A stretch of 64,000 bases of DNA from the NCBI RefSeq assembly GCF_037198315.1, contig NZ_CP144913.1:2914001-2978000 (forward strand). The letters run 5' to 3'. How positions within the stretch are numbered: the stretch's first letter is position 1; every line of letters begins with the position of its first letter. The position numbers and the translations under genes are program-made. Positions 1 through 8,367 of the stretch are shown here, one piece after another. Source of the stretch: Janibacter sp. A1S7. GTDB lineage: Bacteria; Actinomycetota; Actinomycetes; Actinomycetales; Dermatophilaceae. Below the pieces are notes generated by a model. It ran no database searches and was not told the DNA's origin. It saw only the letters and a list, made by a program, of their open reading frames with translations.

Positions 1-1
1 C

Positions 2-1057
2 GTCGATGATGACTCCCACGACCCCGACGCGGTCGCCCGCGTGGCGGCCGACCACGGGGCCCGGGTCATCTCCCTTCCGGTCAACCTCGGACCCGCCGGC
101 GCACGCAATGCCGGCCTGCTCGCCGTCGAGACCCCGTTCGTCGCCTTCGTCGACTCCGACGTGCAGGCCGATACAGCCATGCTGCGACGGCTGGCCCGGC
201 ACTTCGCCGATGACAAGGTCGCGCTCGTGGGCCCGCTCGTGCGCAGTCGCGCTCGGACCGACGCCCCGCGATGGTTCGAGCGCTACGACGAGCAGATCTC
301 CTCACTCGCCCTTGGCCGACGAGCCTGCTCGGTGCGTCCGGGCGCCGCCGTCGGGTGGCTACCGAGCGCCTGCCTGGTGGCGCGAGTGGACCGGATCAGG
401 GCCGCGGGTGGGTTTGCGCCGGGGATGCGGGTCGGTGAGGACGTCGACCTGGTCTGGCGTCTCGTCGAGGCCGGCGAGGTCGTCCGCTACGACCCCTCGG
501 AGATCGCCTGGCACGACACCCGCGCGACCGTCAGCGGGTGGCTGGGCCGCAAGTTCCTCTACGGCACCGGTGGTGCCGACCTGGCCGCACGCCATGGCCG
601 CAAGGGCGCGCCCGCCGTCATGTCGGCGACGATGGCCGTCACGGCGGCCGCTGTGCTCGTGTTCCGTCCCTGGTCATTGCCCGTGGCCGCAGTCGGGCTC
701 ATGCGCGGGGTGCGCTCCCTCGACCGACGACTGCCCGCCGGCCCGCACCGACGCAGCCTCGCGGTCCGCCTCGGCGCGCAGGGACTCGGCTGGGCCGTCC
801 GACAGGAGACCGCCCTGCTCCTGCGTCACTGGTGGCCGCTCGCTGTGGTCGCGGCCACCCGCAGCGGCTCCGTCCGCCGCGCGCTCGTCACCGCCCTGCT
901 CGTCGACGTCGTCGTCGCCCGCATCGACCACCCCGGTGTTCGCTACGACCCGGTCAGCCGACGTCTCGACGACCTCGCCTACGGCGCCGGCCTGTGGGCC
1001 GGTGCTCTGCGAGCTCGCTCTGTCTCCGCCCTCCTCCCGCGGCGACCCGGCCGCTGA
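2..1057 (+). CDS. mftF: Mycofactocin glycosyltransferase MftF (5'-truncated)
   Basis: This is the C-terminal part (about 351 codons) of a family 2 glycosyltransferase. MftF adds glucose units to the redox cofactor mycofactocin, probably at the membrane. The frame is already open at base 2, so the start and the first nucleotide-binding strand lie outside the window. Visible are VDDDSHD at the left edge, FVDSDVQ (DXD-type metal and sugar-nucleotide motif) about 50 codons in, GEDVDLVWRL (the ED motif near the acceptor site), and hydrophobic stretches in the last third. MftF is preferred over a generic GT2 largely from context: an NDMA-type alcohol dehydrogenase follows 201 bp downstream and an MftM-like gene lies 4 kb on. 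The rest of the mft cluster presumably lies to the left. Confidence 0.82.
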   Translation, partial: VDDDSHDPDAVARVAADHGARVISLPVNLGPAGARNAGLLAVETPFVAFVDSDVQADTAMLRRLARHFADDKVALVGPLVRSRARTDAPRWFERYDEQISSLALGRRACSVRPGAAVGWLPSACLVARVDRIRAAGGFAPGMRVGEDVDLVWRLVEAGEVVRYDPSEIAWHDTRATVSGWLGRKFLYGTGGADLAARHGRKGAPAVMSATMAVTAAAVLVFRPWSLPVAAVGLMRGVRSLDRRLPAGPHRRSLAVRLGAQGLGWAVRQETALLLRHWWPLAVVAATRSGSVRRALVTALLVDVVVARIDHPGVRYDPVSRRLDDLAYGAGLWAGALRARSVSALLPRRPGR

Positions 1058-1258
1058 CGGGCGCCCATCGCTCCACGGTCGCGACCGGCTGGGAGCGCCA
1101 CCGCGCTGACTTGTGCTCGCACGCGGCCCAACCTCCTGCCCGACCGGACGGGGACCCACCTGTCCAGCGGGCGGGTATCTCTGTTCTGGACTGTTCGCCG
1201 CACACCCGCCAGCCCTAGCGTCCGAGTGCACCCCGTCCCCGGTCAAAGGAGACCAGCC

Positions 1259-2551
1259 ATGCAGGTTGATGAACTACTCAAGCCATTCCCGATCAAGGAG
1301 TTCCACCCCTTCCCGCGCGCCATGATGGGCCCCGGGGCCTGGGAGATGATCGGCCCGGAGGCCCTCAAGCTCGGCTTCCGGAAGACACTCATCATGACGA
1401 CCGGCCTGCGGGGCACGGACATCGTCAAGAACATCGCCGAGTCACTCAGGCACCACGGTCTCGAGGTCGTCGTCTTCGACCAGGTCGAGTCCAACCCCAA
1501 GGACTACAACGTCATGGACGCGGTGGCCATGTACCAGGAGAACGCCTGCGACTCGTTCGTCTCCATCGGTGGCGGCTCCGCGCACGACGCCTGCAAGGGC
1601 GCGCGCATCTCTGTCGCACACGACGGGCGCAATGTCAACGAGTTCGAGGGCTTCAACATGTCCGAGAACCCGAAGAACCCGCCGCACATCGCGGTCTCGA
1701 CCACGGCCGGCACCGGCTCCGAGACCTCGTGGGCCTATGTCGTCACCGACACGACCACCGACCCCGACAACCCGCACAAGTACGTCGCCTTCGACGACGC
1801 GTCGGTGGCCAGCCTGGCCGTCGACGACCCGGTGCTCTACTACGACTGCCCGACCGACTTCACCGCCCAGTGCGGCTTCGACGTCCTCGCCCACGCCTCC
1901 GAGCCCTACGTGTCCCGGCTGAACTTCGAGCCCTCACTCGGCAACGCCCTGCGGGCCGTCAAGCTCACCTCGGAGAACCTGCGCGAGGCGGTCTGGAACG
2001 GCCAGGATCTCAAGGGACGCGAGGGCATGATGTACGCCCAGTACATCGCAGCCCAGGCCTTCAACTCCGGTGGCCTCGGCATCATCCACTCGATGAGCCA
2101 CGCGGTCAGCGCCTTCTACGACACCCACCACGGGCTGAACAACGCCATCGCCCTGCCGCGCGTATGGGCCTTCAACATGCCCGTCTGCTACGGCCGGTTC
2201 GCCGACATCGCCGAGGCGATGGGCATCGACACGCACGGCATGACCAAGGTCCAAGCTGCAGACGCCGCGCTCGAGGCCTCGATCCGCCTCCTGCGGGACG
2301 TGGGTATCCCCGAGCGTTTCGTCGATGTCACGGCGGACAGCTACTCGAAGAACCGCCTGGGTCAGGGACCGACCGCCTACTACCAGAACTCGCCGGAGAT
2401 CAAGGGCGACGCCGCCGACGTCGATCGCATCACCCACCACATCCTCGGCGACGCCTGCACTCCGGGTAACCCCAAGGAGTGCACCTTCGAGACCGTCCGG
2501 CCCGTCGTCGAGCACTGCATGACCGGCGACCTCGACGACCTCATCAGCTGA
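1259..2551 (+). CDS. mdo: NDMA-dependent methanol dehydrogenase (iron-type ADH family)
   Basis: A 430-residue group III iron-type alcohol dehydrogenase of the class that holds NAD(P) tightly and passes electrons to an external acceptor (NDMA in vitro, mycofactocin in vivo). It oxidises methanol and other short alcohols to aldehydes. Visible are the nucleotide-binding GGGSAHD (residues 104-110), TTAGTGSE (148-155), and putative metal ligands Asp208, His212, His277 and His291. The start is the ATG at 1259, six bases after AAAGGAGA (1245-1252). An upstream in-frame start at 1226 has no such site. It follows mftF and precedes a MoxR/vWA pair, an arrangement that suggests a cofactor plus maturation module. 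A strong hairpin at 2573-2614 separates it from the next gene. Substrate preference (methanol or higher alcohols) is inferred from family resemblance. Confidence 0.88.
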   Translation: MQVDELLKPFPIKEFHPFPRAMMGPGAWEMIGPEALKLGFRKTLIMTTGLRGTDIVKNIAESLRHHGLEVVVFDQVESNPKDYNVMDAVAMYQENACDSFVSIGGGSAHDACKGARISVAHDGRNVNEFEGFNMSENPKNPPHIAVSTTAGTGSETSWAYVVTDTTTDPDNPHKYVAFDDASVASLAVDDPVLYYDCPTDFTAQCGFDVLAHASEPYVSRLNFEPSLGNALRAVKLTSENLREAVWNGQDLKGREGMMYAQYIAAQAFNSGGLGIIHSMSHAVSAFYDTHHGLNNAIALPRVWAFNMPVCYGRFADIAEAMGIDTHGMTKVQAADAALEASIRLLRDVGIPERFVDVTADSYSKNRLGQGPTAYYQNSPEIKGDAADVDRITHHILGDACTPGNPKECTFETVRPVVEHCMTGDLDDLIS

Positions 2552-2572
2552 CCCAGCCACAACAGACACCAC

Positions 2573-2614
2573 GGCCCCCTTCGACGTCCGCTCCACGGGA
2601 CGGCGAAGGGGGCC
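2573..2614 (+). terminator. Hairpin between methanol dehydrogenase and MoxR gene
   Basis: An 11-bp perfect stem: GGCCCCCTTCG at 2573-2583 pairs with CGAAGGGGGCC at 2604-2614. A shorter inner stem (CGTCC with GGACG) lies in the loop. There is no T tract, as is common for high-GC actinobacterial terminators. Both arms carry the recurrent GAAGGGGG word described elsewhere in this annotation. It could attenuate rather than end transcription, since the next gene is in the same direction. Confidence 0.65.
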
Positions 2615-2645
2615 TTCCCCACACGAACCTTCGACAGGAGCAACC

Positions 2646-3836
2646 ATGTCCACCACCACGACGGATGCCGTACCCGTCCTCACGAGCGTCGAGGACACCA
2701 TCGAGCAGTTCCGCGACCACGGGTACCTCGCCGACCACCGGATGGGCACCACCGTCTTCCTCCAGACCCGCCTCGAGAAGCCGGTGCTCCTCGAGGGACC
2801 CGCCGGCGTCGGCAAGACCCAACTCGCCCAGAGCCTGGCTGAGGTGACCGGACGCCGGTTGATCCGTCTGCAGTGCTACGAGGGCCAGGACGAGTCCAAG
2901 GCCCTCTACGAGTGGGACTACGGCAAGCAGCTCCTCTACACCCAGATCCTGCGGGAGAAGATCGGCCAGATCGTCTCCGACACCACCGACCTGACCGAGG
3001 CCGTCGACCGGATCTCCGCCCACGACAGCGTCTTCTTCTCCGAGCGATTCCTCGCGGCGCGACCGCTCCTCGAGGCCATCACCAGCGAGGACCCTGTCGT
3101 CCTGCTCATCGACGAGGTCGATCGCGCAGACGAGGCCCTCGAGGCGGTGCTGCTCGAGCTGCTCTCGGAGTTCCAGATCTCGATTCCCGAGATCGGTACC
3201 GTCCGGGCCAAGCACCTCCCGCTCGTCGTACTGACCTCCAACAACACCAGGGACCTGTCGGCCGCGCTCAAACGCCGCTGCCTCCACCTCTTCCTCGACT
3301 ACCCGGGCCCCGAGCGCGAGCTGGACATCCTGCGCTCCAAGGAGACCGGCCTGCGCGACGCCCTCGCGGCCCGGCTCGTCGAGATCGTGCGCGGCCTGCG
3401 CGAGCTCGAGCTGCGCAAGGCACCGAGCATCTCGGAGACCATCGACTGGGCCCGCACCCTCGCCGTCCTCGGGGTGGATGAGCTCGATGCGACCGTCCTG
3501 TCGGACACCCTGAGCGTGGTCGTGAAGTACGAACGCGACATGCGTCGGGCCGGTGAGGCCCTGCCCAGGCTCCTCGATCCCAACGCGGTGGTGCCGGAGG
3601 GTCACGGTCATGGCCACGACCACCACCACGGTCACGGGCACAGCCACGAGCATCCTCACCCACACTCTGACGACGACCTCGACGGACGTGAGGTGCGGTT
3701 GGCCAAGGACTCCCCTGGTCGACACGACACCGACTACTACGGGGCACCGGGCGGGCTCGACCGATCTCGTCAAGTGAACCAAGGTCAGGGAAGTCGCTCC
3801 TTCGCCGGTCGTGGCGCCCGCAAGCGTCCCGTCTGA
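2646..3836 (+). CDS. MoxR-family AAA ATPase with histidine-rich tail
   Basis: A 396-residue MoxR/CoxD-type AAA+ ATPase. Such ATPases work with a vWA partner as chaperones that insert metal into or activate enzymes. Walker A is GPAGVGKT (51-58), Walker B VLLIDEVD (152-159), followed by sensor TSNNTRDLS. The unusual part is the C-terminal region: residues 320-340 hold 12 histidines alternating with Gly, Asp and Ser, which suggests metal binding. An AGGAG-type site (GACAGGAG, 2634-2641) precedes ATG 2646. The vWA gene begins 12 bp after the stop. Position directly behind a metal-dependent methanol dehydrogenase suggests a maturation factor for it. That is inference; the ATPase assignment is firm. 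Confidence 0.85.
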   Translation: MSTTTTDAVPVLTSVEDTIEQFRDHGYLADHRMGTTVFLQTRLEKPVLLEGPAGVGKTQLAQSLAEVTGRRLIRLQCYEGQDESKALYEWDYGKQLLYTQILREKIGQIVSDTTDLTEAVDRISAHDSVFFSERFLAARPLLEAITSEDPVVLLIDEVDRADEALEAVLLELLSEFQISIPEIGTVRAKHLPLVVLTSNNTRDLSAALKRRCLHLFLDYPGPERELDILRSKETGLRDALAARLVEIVRGLRELELRKAPSISETIDWARTLAVLGVDELDATVLSDTLSVVVKYERDMRRAGEALPRLLDPNAVVPEGHGHGHDHHHGHGHSHEHPHPHSDDDLDGREVRLAKDSPGRHDTDYYGAPGGLDRSRQVNQGQGSRSFAGRGARKRPV

Positions 3837-3848
3837 GGCGGGTCGACG

Positions 3849-5378
3849 ATGGAGACCACCCTGCACCGGTTCATCCGGATCCTCCGGCTGCGCGGGGTCC
3901 CGGCGTCCGTCGCCGAGGCCATCGACGGACTCAAGGCCGCCGCGCAGCCGGGAGTGCTCGACGATCGCGAAATCCTGCGGGCCGCCCTGGCAGTGAGCCT
4001 GATCAAGGACCGGCGGGACCTACCCGTCTTCGACGAGACCTTCGACCGCTTCTTCTCCCTGCGCCCGGTGATCACCGACGACACGGGACACGGGCACAGT
4101 CACGACGACCTGTCCGATGGCGGGGAGCTGACGGACTTCTCCCTCTCCGACGAACCGGGCGACAAGCCGCAGGACAGCCACTCCCATGGCAAACCGGTCG
4201 ACCTGCACCAGTTCTTCCGACCGGAGGACATGGGTCAGCAGTACAACCTCCACCAAGAGGCCAACCGGCTCGACATGGCCAACCTCACCGACGAGATCGT
4301 CCTGTCGGACGGTGCGCGGACCGACGCCGAGGACCTCGCCCGGGTGCAGATCACGACGTCCCGGCTGCACAACCCGGGCGCTCCTGGTGACCTCGCCCGC
4401 CGACCGGGCATGCAGGTGGACGCCGAGCTGAGCGTCGCCCAGGAGATGGCGCTGCTCGCGTGGCTGGACGAGTCCTCCGACCTTCCCGACGACGGGGATG
4501 AGGAGGGCCCGGAGATGGCCGCGCTGCGCGAGGCGCTACAGCCCTTCCTCGATACACTCCCCGAGCGACTCAAAGGCTTCCTCGAGGAACTCATGTCCCG
4601 CGAGGCCGAGCTCGAGATGCGCGAGATCGAGGCCGCACAGACGGAGACCGTCGACGAGGCGGACCGGGTCGCGCTCGAGGACTCGATCCGCCGGCTGCTG
4701 CGTAGCCTGCACGGTGCGCCGCGCCCCCGACGTCAGGTCGCCGCACGAGGGACGATCGACGGCCGTCTGACGATGCGACGCAACATGCGTTACGACGGTG
4801 TGCCCTTCCGGCCGGTCACCGTGAGCAAGGTCGAGGACCGGCCCCGGCTCATCGTGCTCTGCGATGTCTCCTTGTCGGTACGGCAGACCTCTCGCTTCAT
4901 GCTCCACCTCGTCCATTCCCTGCAGTCCCAGACGGCCAAGGTCCGTTCCTTCGCCTTCGTCAAGGACGCCGTCGAGATCACTGACCTCTTCGCCGACCAC
5001 CCGGTCGAGGAGGCACTGTCGCTCGTCATGTCGGGCCTGCCGGAAGGTGGGGTGCTCGACGTCGATGCCGACTCCGACTTCGGCTCGGCCTTCGAGGTCT
5101 TCCTCGAGCAGTACGGCGGTGCGCTCAACCGCCGTACGACCGTCATCGTGCTGGGCGACGGACGCAACAACGGCAACGATCCACGGATCGAGGTCTTCGA
5201 GGAGATCGCCCGGCGGGTGAGGTCCGTCATCTGGCTGACACCGGAACCGCGGTACTCGTGGGGCCTGGGCAGCTGTGACCTCCCGCTCTACGCCGAATCC
5301 TGCGACCGGGTGCAGGTGGTGCGCAGCCTGGGCGGGCTCGAACGCGCCTCAACCGTCGTCGCCGGGACCTCGGCATGA
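3849..5378 (+). CDS. CoxE-like vWA domain protein, partner of the MoxR ATPase
   Basis: A 509-residue protein with a C-terminal von Willebrand A domain. The MIDAS motif DVSLS (Asp339, Ser341, Ser343) follows LIVLC, as in CoxE, which with CoxD matures carbon monoxide dehydrogenase. The N-terminal half is acidic and carries two short histidine clusters, HGHSH (81-85) and HSHG (111-114), echoing the histidine-rich tail of the upstream ATPase. The gene is 12 bp downstream of the MoxR gene and overlaps the next methyltransferase gene by ATGA, so the three are very probably co-transcribed. Function as a metal-loading or activation partner of the nearby alcohol dehydrogenase is inferred. Involvement in another mycofactocin-linked enzyme is possible. 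Confidence 0.82.
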   Translation: METTLHRFIRILRLRGVPASVAEAIDGLKAAAQPGVLDDREILRAALAVSLIKDRRDLPVFDETFDRFFSLRPVITDDTGHGHSHDDLSDGGELTDFSLSDEPGDKPQDSHSHGKPVDLHQFFRPEDMGQQYNLHQEANRLDMANLTDEIVLSDGARTDAEDLARVQITTSRLHNPGAPGDLARRPGMQVDAELSVAQEMALLAWLDESSDLPDDGDEEGPEMAALREALQPFLDTLPERLKGFLEELMSREAELEMREIEAAQTETVDEADRVALEDSIRRLLRSLHGAPRPRRQVAARGTIDGRLTMRRNMRYDGVPFRPVTVSKVEDRPRLIVLCDVSLSVRQTSRFMLHLVHSLQSQTAKVRSFAFVKDAVEITDLFADHPVEEALSLVMSGLPEGGVLDVDADSDFGSAFEVFLEQYGGALNRRTTVIVLGDGRNNGNDPRIEVFEEIARRVRSVIWLTPEPRYSWGLGSCDLPLYAESCDRVQVVRSLGGLERASTVVAGTSA

Positions 5379-6292
5379 GCACCGGCGTCGAGGCCACCGC
5401 ACCACGTCCCATCGACCCGCTCGCGCCGGCCCGCCCCACCTACGTCGATGACCTCGTCGAGGTCATGAGCACCGTCGGAACGTTGCCGCGCCGAACCCTG
5501 CGGACCGTGCGTACGGAGCACTTCGACATCAGCCACCAGGGGCACGTGGTACGCGTGGCGCACCGGGTACCGCTGGGCCAGGTCCACACCGGCCTGTCCG
5601 AGCTCCTCTCCCGCGAGGTCTTCGGCCCCGGATGGCTGCGCGGCGCGGACGTGTTCGAGCGGATCGTGACCGGCATCGTCCTCACCTCGGCCGAGGACCC
5701 GTTGGACGCGTGGGAGCACTACTACCGCACGAGCCTGCGCGAGATCGAGGCTGCTGTGAGCCTGGGTGATTCGCCGGCTGCGGGGCTGCACGGGGCGATC
5801 GCGGGGTACGCCCCCGTGTACGCACACGCTGAGGGGCAGCTCGTGGGCGAATCCCTCCTCGAACTCGGCTCCAGCTTCGGCTTCTTCTCCCTGCGGCAGG
5901 CGAGCACCCGGACGGTGACCGCGATCGATGTCTCCCCCGGCTCCGTCCGGCTGCTCGAGCGTGTGTCCGCGCGCCTGGGCACACCCGTGGAGACCCACGT
6001 CGCGGACGCCGCGCACGTACCGCTACCCGACGGATGTGCCGACAGCGTTGTCGCCCTGCACCTGCTTGAGCACGTGGAGCCCGGGCACGGGTGGCGGATC
6101 ATCGACGAGGCCATCCGCCTGGCCCGCAAGCGGGTCATCATCGCCGTTCCCTACGAGGACGTGCCCGAGGAGCTCTGGGGACATGTGCGCACCCTCGACA
6201 GCGAGGACCTGCGCGCCTACGGCCAGCGCACGGCCCTGCCCTTCAGCGTGCAGGAGCAGCACGGTGGGTGGCTCGTCATCGATGTCGACTGA
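5375..6292 (+). CDS. mftM: Class I SAM methyltransferase, probable mycofactocin oligosaccharide methyltransferase MftM
   Basis: A 305-residue protein with a Rossmann-type SAM domain in the second half: motif I LLELGSSFGFF (161-171), acidic strand 2 AIDVSPGS, and LHLLEHVEP as a motif near the active site. The first 150 residues form a family-specific N-terminal region. MftM methylates the glucose chain of mycofactocin in mycobacteria. The length, the N-terminal extension and the location in the mycofactocin/methanol-dehydrogenase block fit MftM, but I could not align it, so a different methyltransferase is possible. Start ATG overlaps the vWA stop (ATGA), implying translational coupling. Its stop lies only 6 bp from the stop of the convergent response regulator. 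Confidence 0.65.
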   Translation: MSTGVEATAPRPIDPLAPARPTYVDDLVEVMSTVGTLPRRTLRTVRTEHFDISHQGHVVRVAHRVPLGQVHTGLSELLSREVFGPGWLRGADVFERIVTGIVLTSAEDPLDAWEHYYRTSLREIEAAVSLGDSPAAGLHGAIAGYAPVYAHAEGQLVGESLLELGSSFGFFSLRQASTRTVTAIDVSPGSVRLLERVSARLGTPVETHVADAAHVPLPDGCADSVVALHLLEHVEPGHGWRIIDEAIRLARKRVIIAVPYEDVPEELWGHVRTLDSEDLRAYGQRTALPFSVQEQHGGWLVIDVD

Positions 6293-6298
6293 CCGCTC

Positions 6299-6976
6299 TC
6301 AGATGAGGCCCGTCTTGGAGGCCTCGTAGACGGCCTCGGCCCGCCGGGAGACGTTCAGCTTGCGCAGGATGTTCCCCACGTGGAACTTCGCCGTCGTCTC
6401 GGAGATGAACAGCTCCTTCCCGATCCTGCTGTTGGACATCCCCGACGCGAGCAGGCGCAGGACCTCGAGCTCTCGGCTCGTCAGCGCCTTCGGCTCTTCC
6501 TCCTCCGACCCGTGCAGACCCCGGACGACGGCGGCGGCCGAACGGGCGTCGAAGGCGCTGCCCCCGCGGCTCACGTCGTGGATGGCCCGCACGAGCCCCG
6601 TGGTGTCGACGTCCTTGACGACGTAACCCCGCGCACCGGCACGGATCGCGCGGAGGACCAGGCGCTCATCGAGGAAGGTCGTGAGCACGAGCACTGCGAT
6701 GTCCGGATGCAAAGTGGTCAGCTCCTCGCACAGCGCGATGCCCTCGCTGTCGGAGGTCGTCGACAGCTTCAGGTCGAGGCAGACCATGTGCGGCGCCAAC
6801 TCCGCCACGAGCGTCTTGGCCTGCTCCGCGTCCTCCGCCTCGCCGACGATCTGGATGCCGTCCTCGCGCTGCAGCACCGACCGCAGACCCTGGCGAACGA
6901 TCGCGTGGTCATCGACGAGCAGCAGCCTGATCCCGTCGTGGTCGCCAGCCACCCCTGCGTGTTCGGTCATCGTCAT
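6299..6976 (-). CDS. NarL/LuxR-family response regulator
   Basis: A 225-residue response regulator: receiver domain with acidic pair VDDH near residue 22 and phosphoacceptor Asp68 (VCLDLK), then a LuxR-type helix-turn-helix (about 164-210; TSRELEVLRLLASG). Its ATG overlaps the stop of the kinase gene upstream (ATGA). It is therefore co-expressed with the GAF kinase and alcohol dehydrogenase. A likely target is the perfect palindrome at 9652-9671 between the divergent alcohol and aldehyde dehydrogenase genes, because NarL-type regulators bind inverted repeats as dimers. The inducing signal is unknown; alcohol or aldehyde is a reasonable guess. Confidence 0.9.
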   Translation of the reverse strand: MTMTEHAGVAGDHDGIRLLLVDDHAIVRQGLRSVLQREDGIQIVGEAEDAEQAKTLVAELAPHMVCLDLKLSTTSDSEGIALCEELTTLHPDIAVLVLTTFLDERLVLRAIRAGARGYVVKDVDTTGLVRAIHDVSRGGSAFDARSAAAVVRGLHGSEEEEPKALTSRELEVLRLLASGMSNSRIGKELFISETTAKFHVGNILRKLNVSRRAEAVYEASKTGLI

Positions 6977-8367
6977 TCCCTCTCCTGGGTCCCGTCACCA
7001 CGGGCCAGCTCCTCGATGAGGCCCGGCTGTCGGGCCTCCCCCGGCACCGGGACCCGGATCTCGACCCGGACGCCTCCGATGCGGGCCCGACGGAAGCGCA
7101 CCCGTCCGCCGAGATCGGCCACCCGGGCCTCGATGTTGGCCAGCCCCCGGTGGCTGCCGTCGGAGCTGCGTCGCTCCACCCTGATCAGCCGTCCGAGCAC
7201 CACGGGATCACCGCACCCGTCGTCGGCGACGGTCACGAGCACCTCATCGGGTCGGTACCGCAGCCGAACCACCGCCCGGGTCGCGTGGGCGTGCAGGGCC
7301 ACGTTGAACATCGCCTCACCGACGGCACGAGCGATGTCGTGCTCGGCATCGACCCCCAACGACAGTGCCTCTCCCTCGACCCTGACCTGGACCTGCAGAT
7401 GGCTTCGGTGGTGCTCGGCGACCTCACGCACGAGGTCGGGCAGCGACGCCAACGTCTCCCCCTGGCGGCGGCTCAGCGCGTAGATCGCCCGCCGCAGCTG
7501 CCCCACGGCCTGCTGGGTCAGGTCCTTGGCGGTGACGAGCTGCTCGTGGATCGGGTCGTCGCCACCGGCCCGCGCCTCGGCCTCCCCCCGCGCCATCTCG
7601 ACCGCCATCCCCGCCGAGAGCACGTACTGGGTCACTGAGTCGTGCAGCTCCCGGGCGATGCGGCCGCGCTCGGTGTCGATGAGCTCGCGCTGCCGGGCCA
7701 GCTCGAGCCGCTTCTCGAGGCGGTGCAGCTCGTGCGTCCGGAGCGCCAGGTCCCGCGCTTGGGCCTGCACCTCGTCGTAGAGCTGCTGCGCGCGACGGTG
7801 CAGGCCCTGTCCCTCGAGGTACTGCTCCGAGGTGTGCAGCGAGACGGCGGCCTGGTTCGCAAGGATCCGCAGCACCGCGAGGTCGCCCGGCTCCGGGTCG
7901 GCGACGAGTCCGTGCAGGCCGACGAGCGCCCCCACATTCGTGCCCGCGAGGATGACCGGCACCCGCACCCAGGGGTTGTCGTCCGCGGTGCGCACGGCCA
8001 ACCCGGCCCGGATCGCCCCGAGCTCCCGCCGCACGGCGCCCGGAAGTGCCTCCGCCTCGTCGACCGGAGCCGTCTCCCCCTTCGCCAGGGCGAGGAAGCG
8101 GGGGCGGGCACCGATGAGGTGACCGTCCGTGAGGGCCAGGATGGTCCAGTCGGCCTCGAGATGCGCCGCGGCCGCTCGCACGACCTCCTCCAGCAGTCCG
8201 CGCGGACCCTCGTGGGTGCGGACCAGAGCCCGGGAGATCGTGTCCATCGCGCGCACGGCCCGCTGGGTCCGCTCGTCGGAGCGGACGTAGGCGCGGTAGT
8301 ACGAGCGCTTGCCCGACCGGACCCCCGTCAGGGCCCCGAGGTCGGGTCCCGGGCACGCGGAGGTCAC
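6973..8367 (-). CDS. GAF-domain sensor histidine kinase
   Basis: A 464-residue cytoplasmic sensor kinase without obvious membrane segments. A GAF-like domain lies at about residues 55-180, then a coiled region (about 185-235), a HisKA_3 dimerisation helix with phosphoacceptor His242 (ARELHDS), and an HATPase domain ending near the C terminus. GTG at 8367 is chosen because it overlaps the stop of the alcohol dehydrogenase gene (GTGA). The open frame runs further upstream, but only as an antisense-type extension through the dehydrogenase gene. The lack of transmembrane parts suggests an intracellular small-molecule signal bound by the GAF domain. The order alcohol dehydrogenase, kinase, regulator with overlapping ends indicates a single operon that senses its own pathway. 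Confidence 0.88.
   Translation of the reverse strand: MTSACPGPDLGALTGVRSGKRSYYRAYVRSDERTQRAVRAMDTISRALVRTHEGPRGLLEEVVRAAAAHLEADWTILALTDGHLIGARPRFLALAKGETAPVDEAEALPGAVRRELGAIRAGLAVRTADDNPWVRVPVILAGTNVGALVGLHGLVADPEPGDLAVLRILANQAAVSLHTSEQYLEGQGLHRRAQQLYDEVQAQARDLALRTHELHRLEKRLELARQRELIDTERGRIARELHDSVTQYVLSAGMAVEMARGEAEARAGGDDPIHEQLVTAKDLTQQAVGQLRRAIYALSRRQGETLASLPDLVREVAEHHRSHLQVQVRVEGEALSLGVDAEHDIARAVGEAMFNVALHAHATRAVVRLRYRPDEVLVTVADDGCGDPVVLGRLIRVERRSSDGSHRGLANIEARVADLGGRVRFRRARIGGVRVEIRVPVPGEARQPGLIEELARGDGTQERE

Noticed and set aside
1135..1152. A degenerate copy of the 20-bp palindrome upstream of the methanol dehydrogenase gene
   Set aside because: Only about 13 of 18 positions match and symmetry is lost. 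In DNA this rich in G and C the match may be chance, so it is not listed as a feature.
2544..3866. A 440-codon minus-strand open frame across the MoxR gene
   Set aside because: It is a shadow of the coding strand with no recognisable domain.
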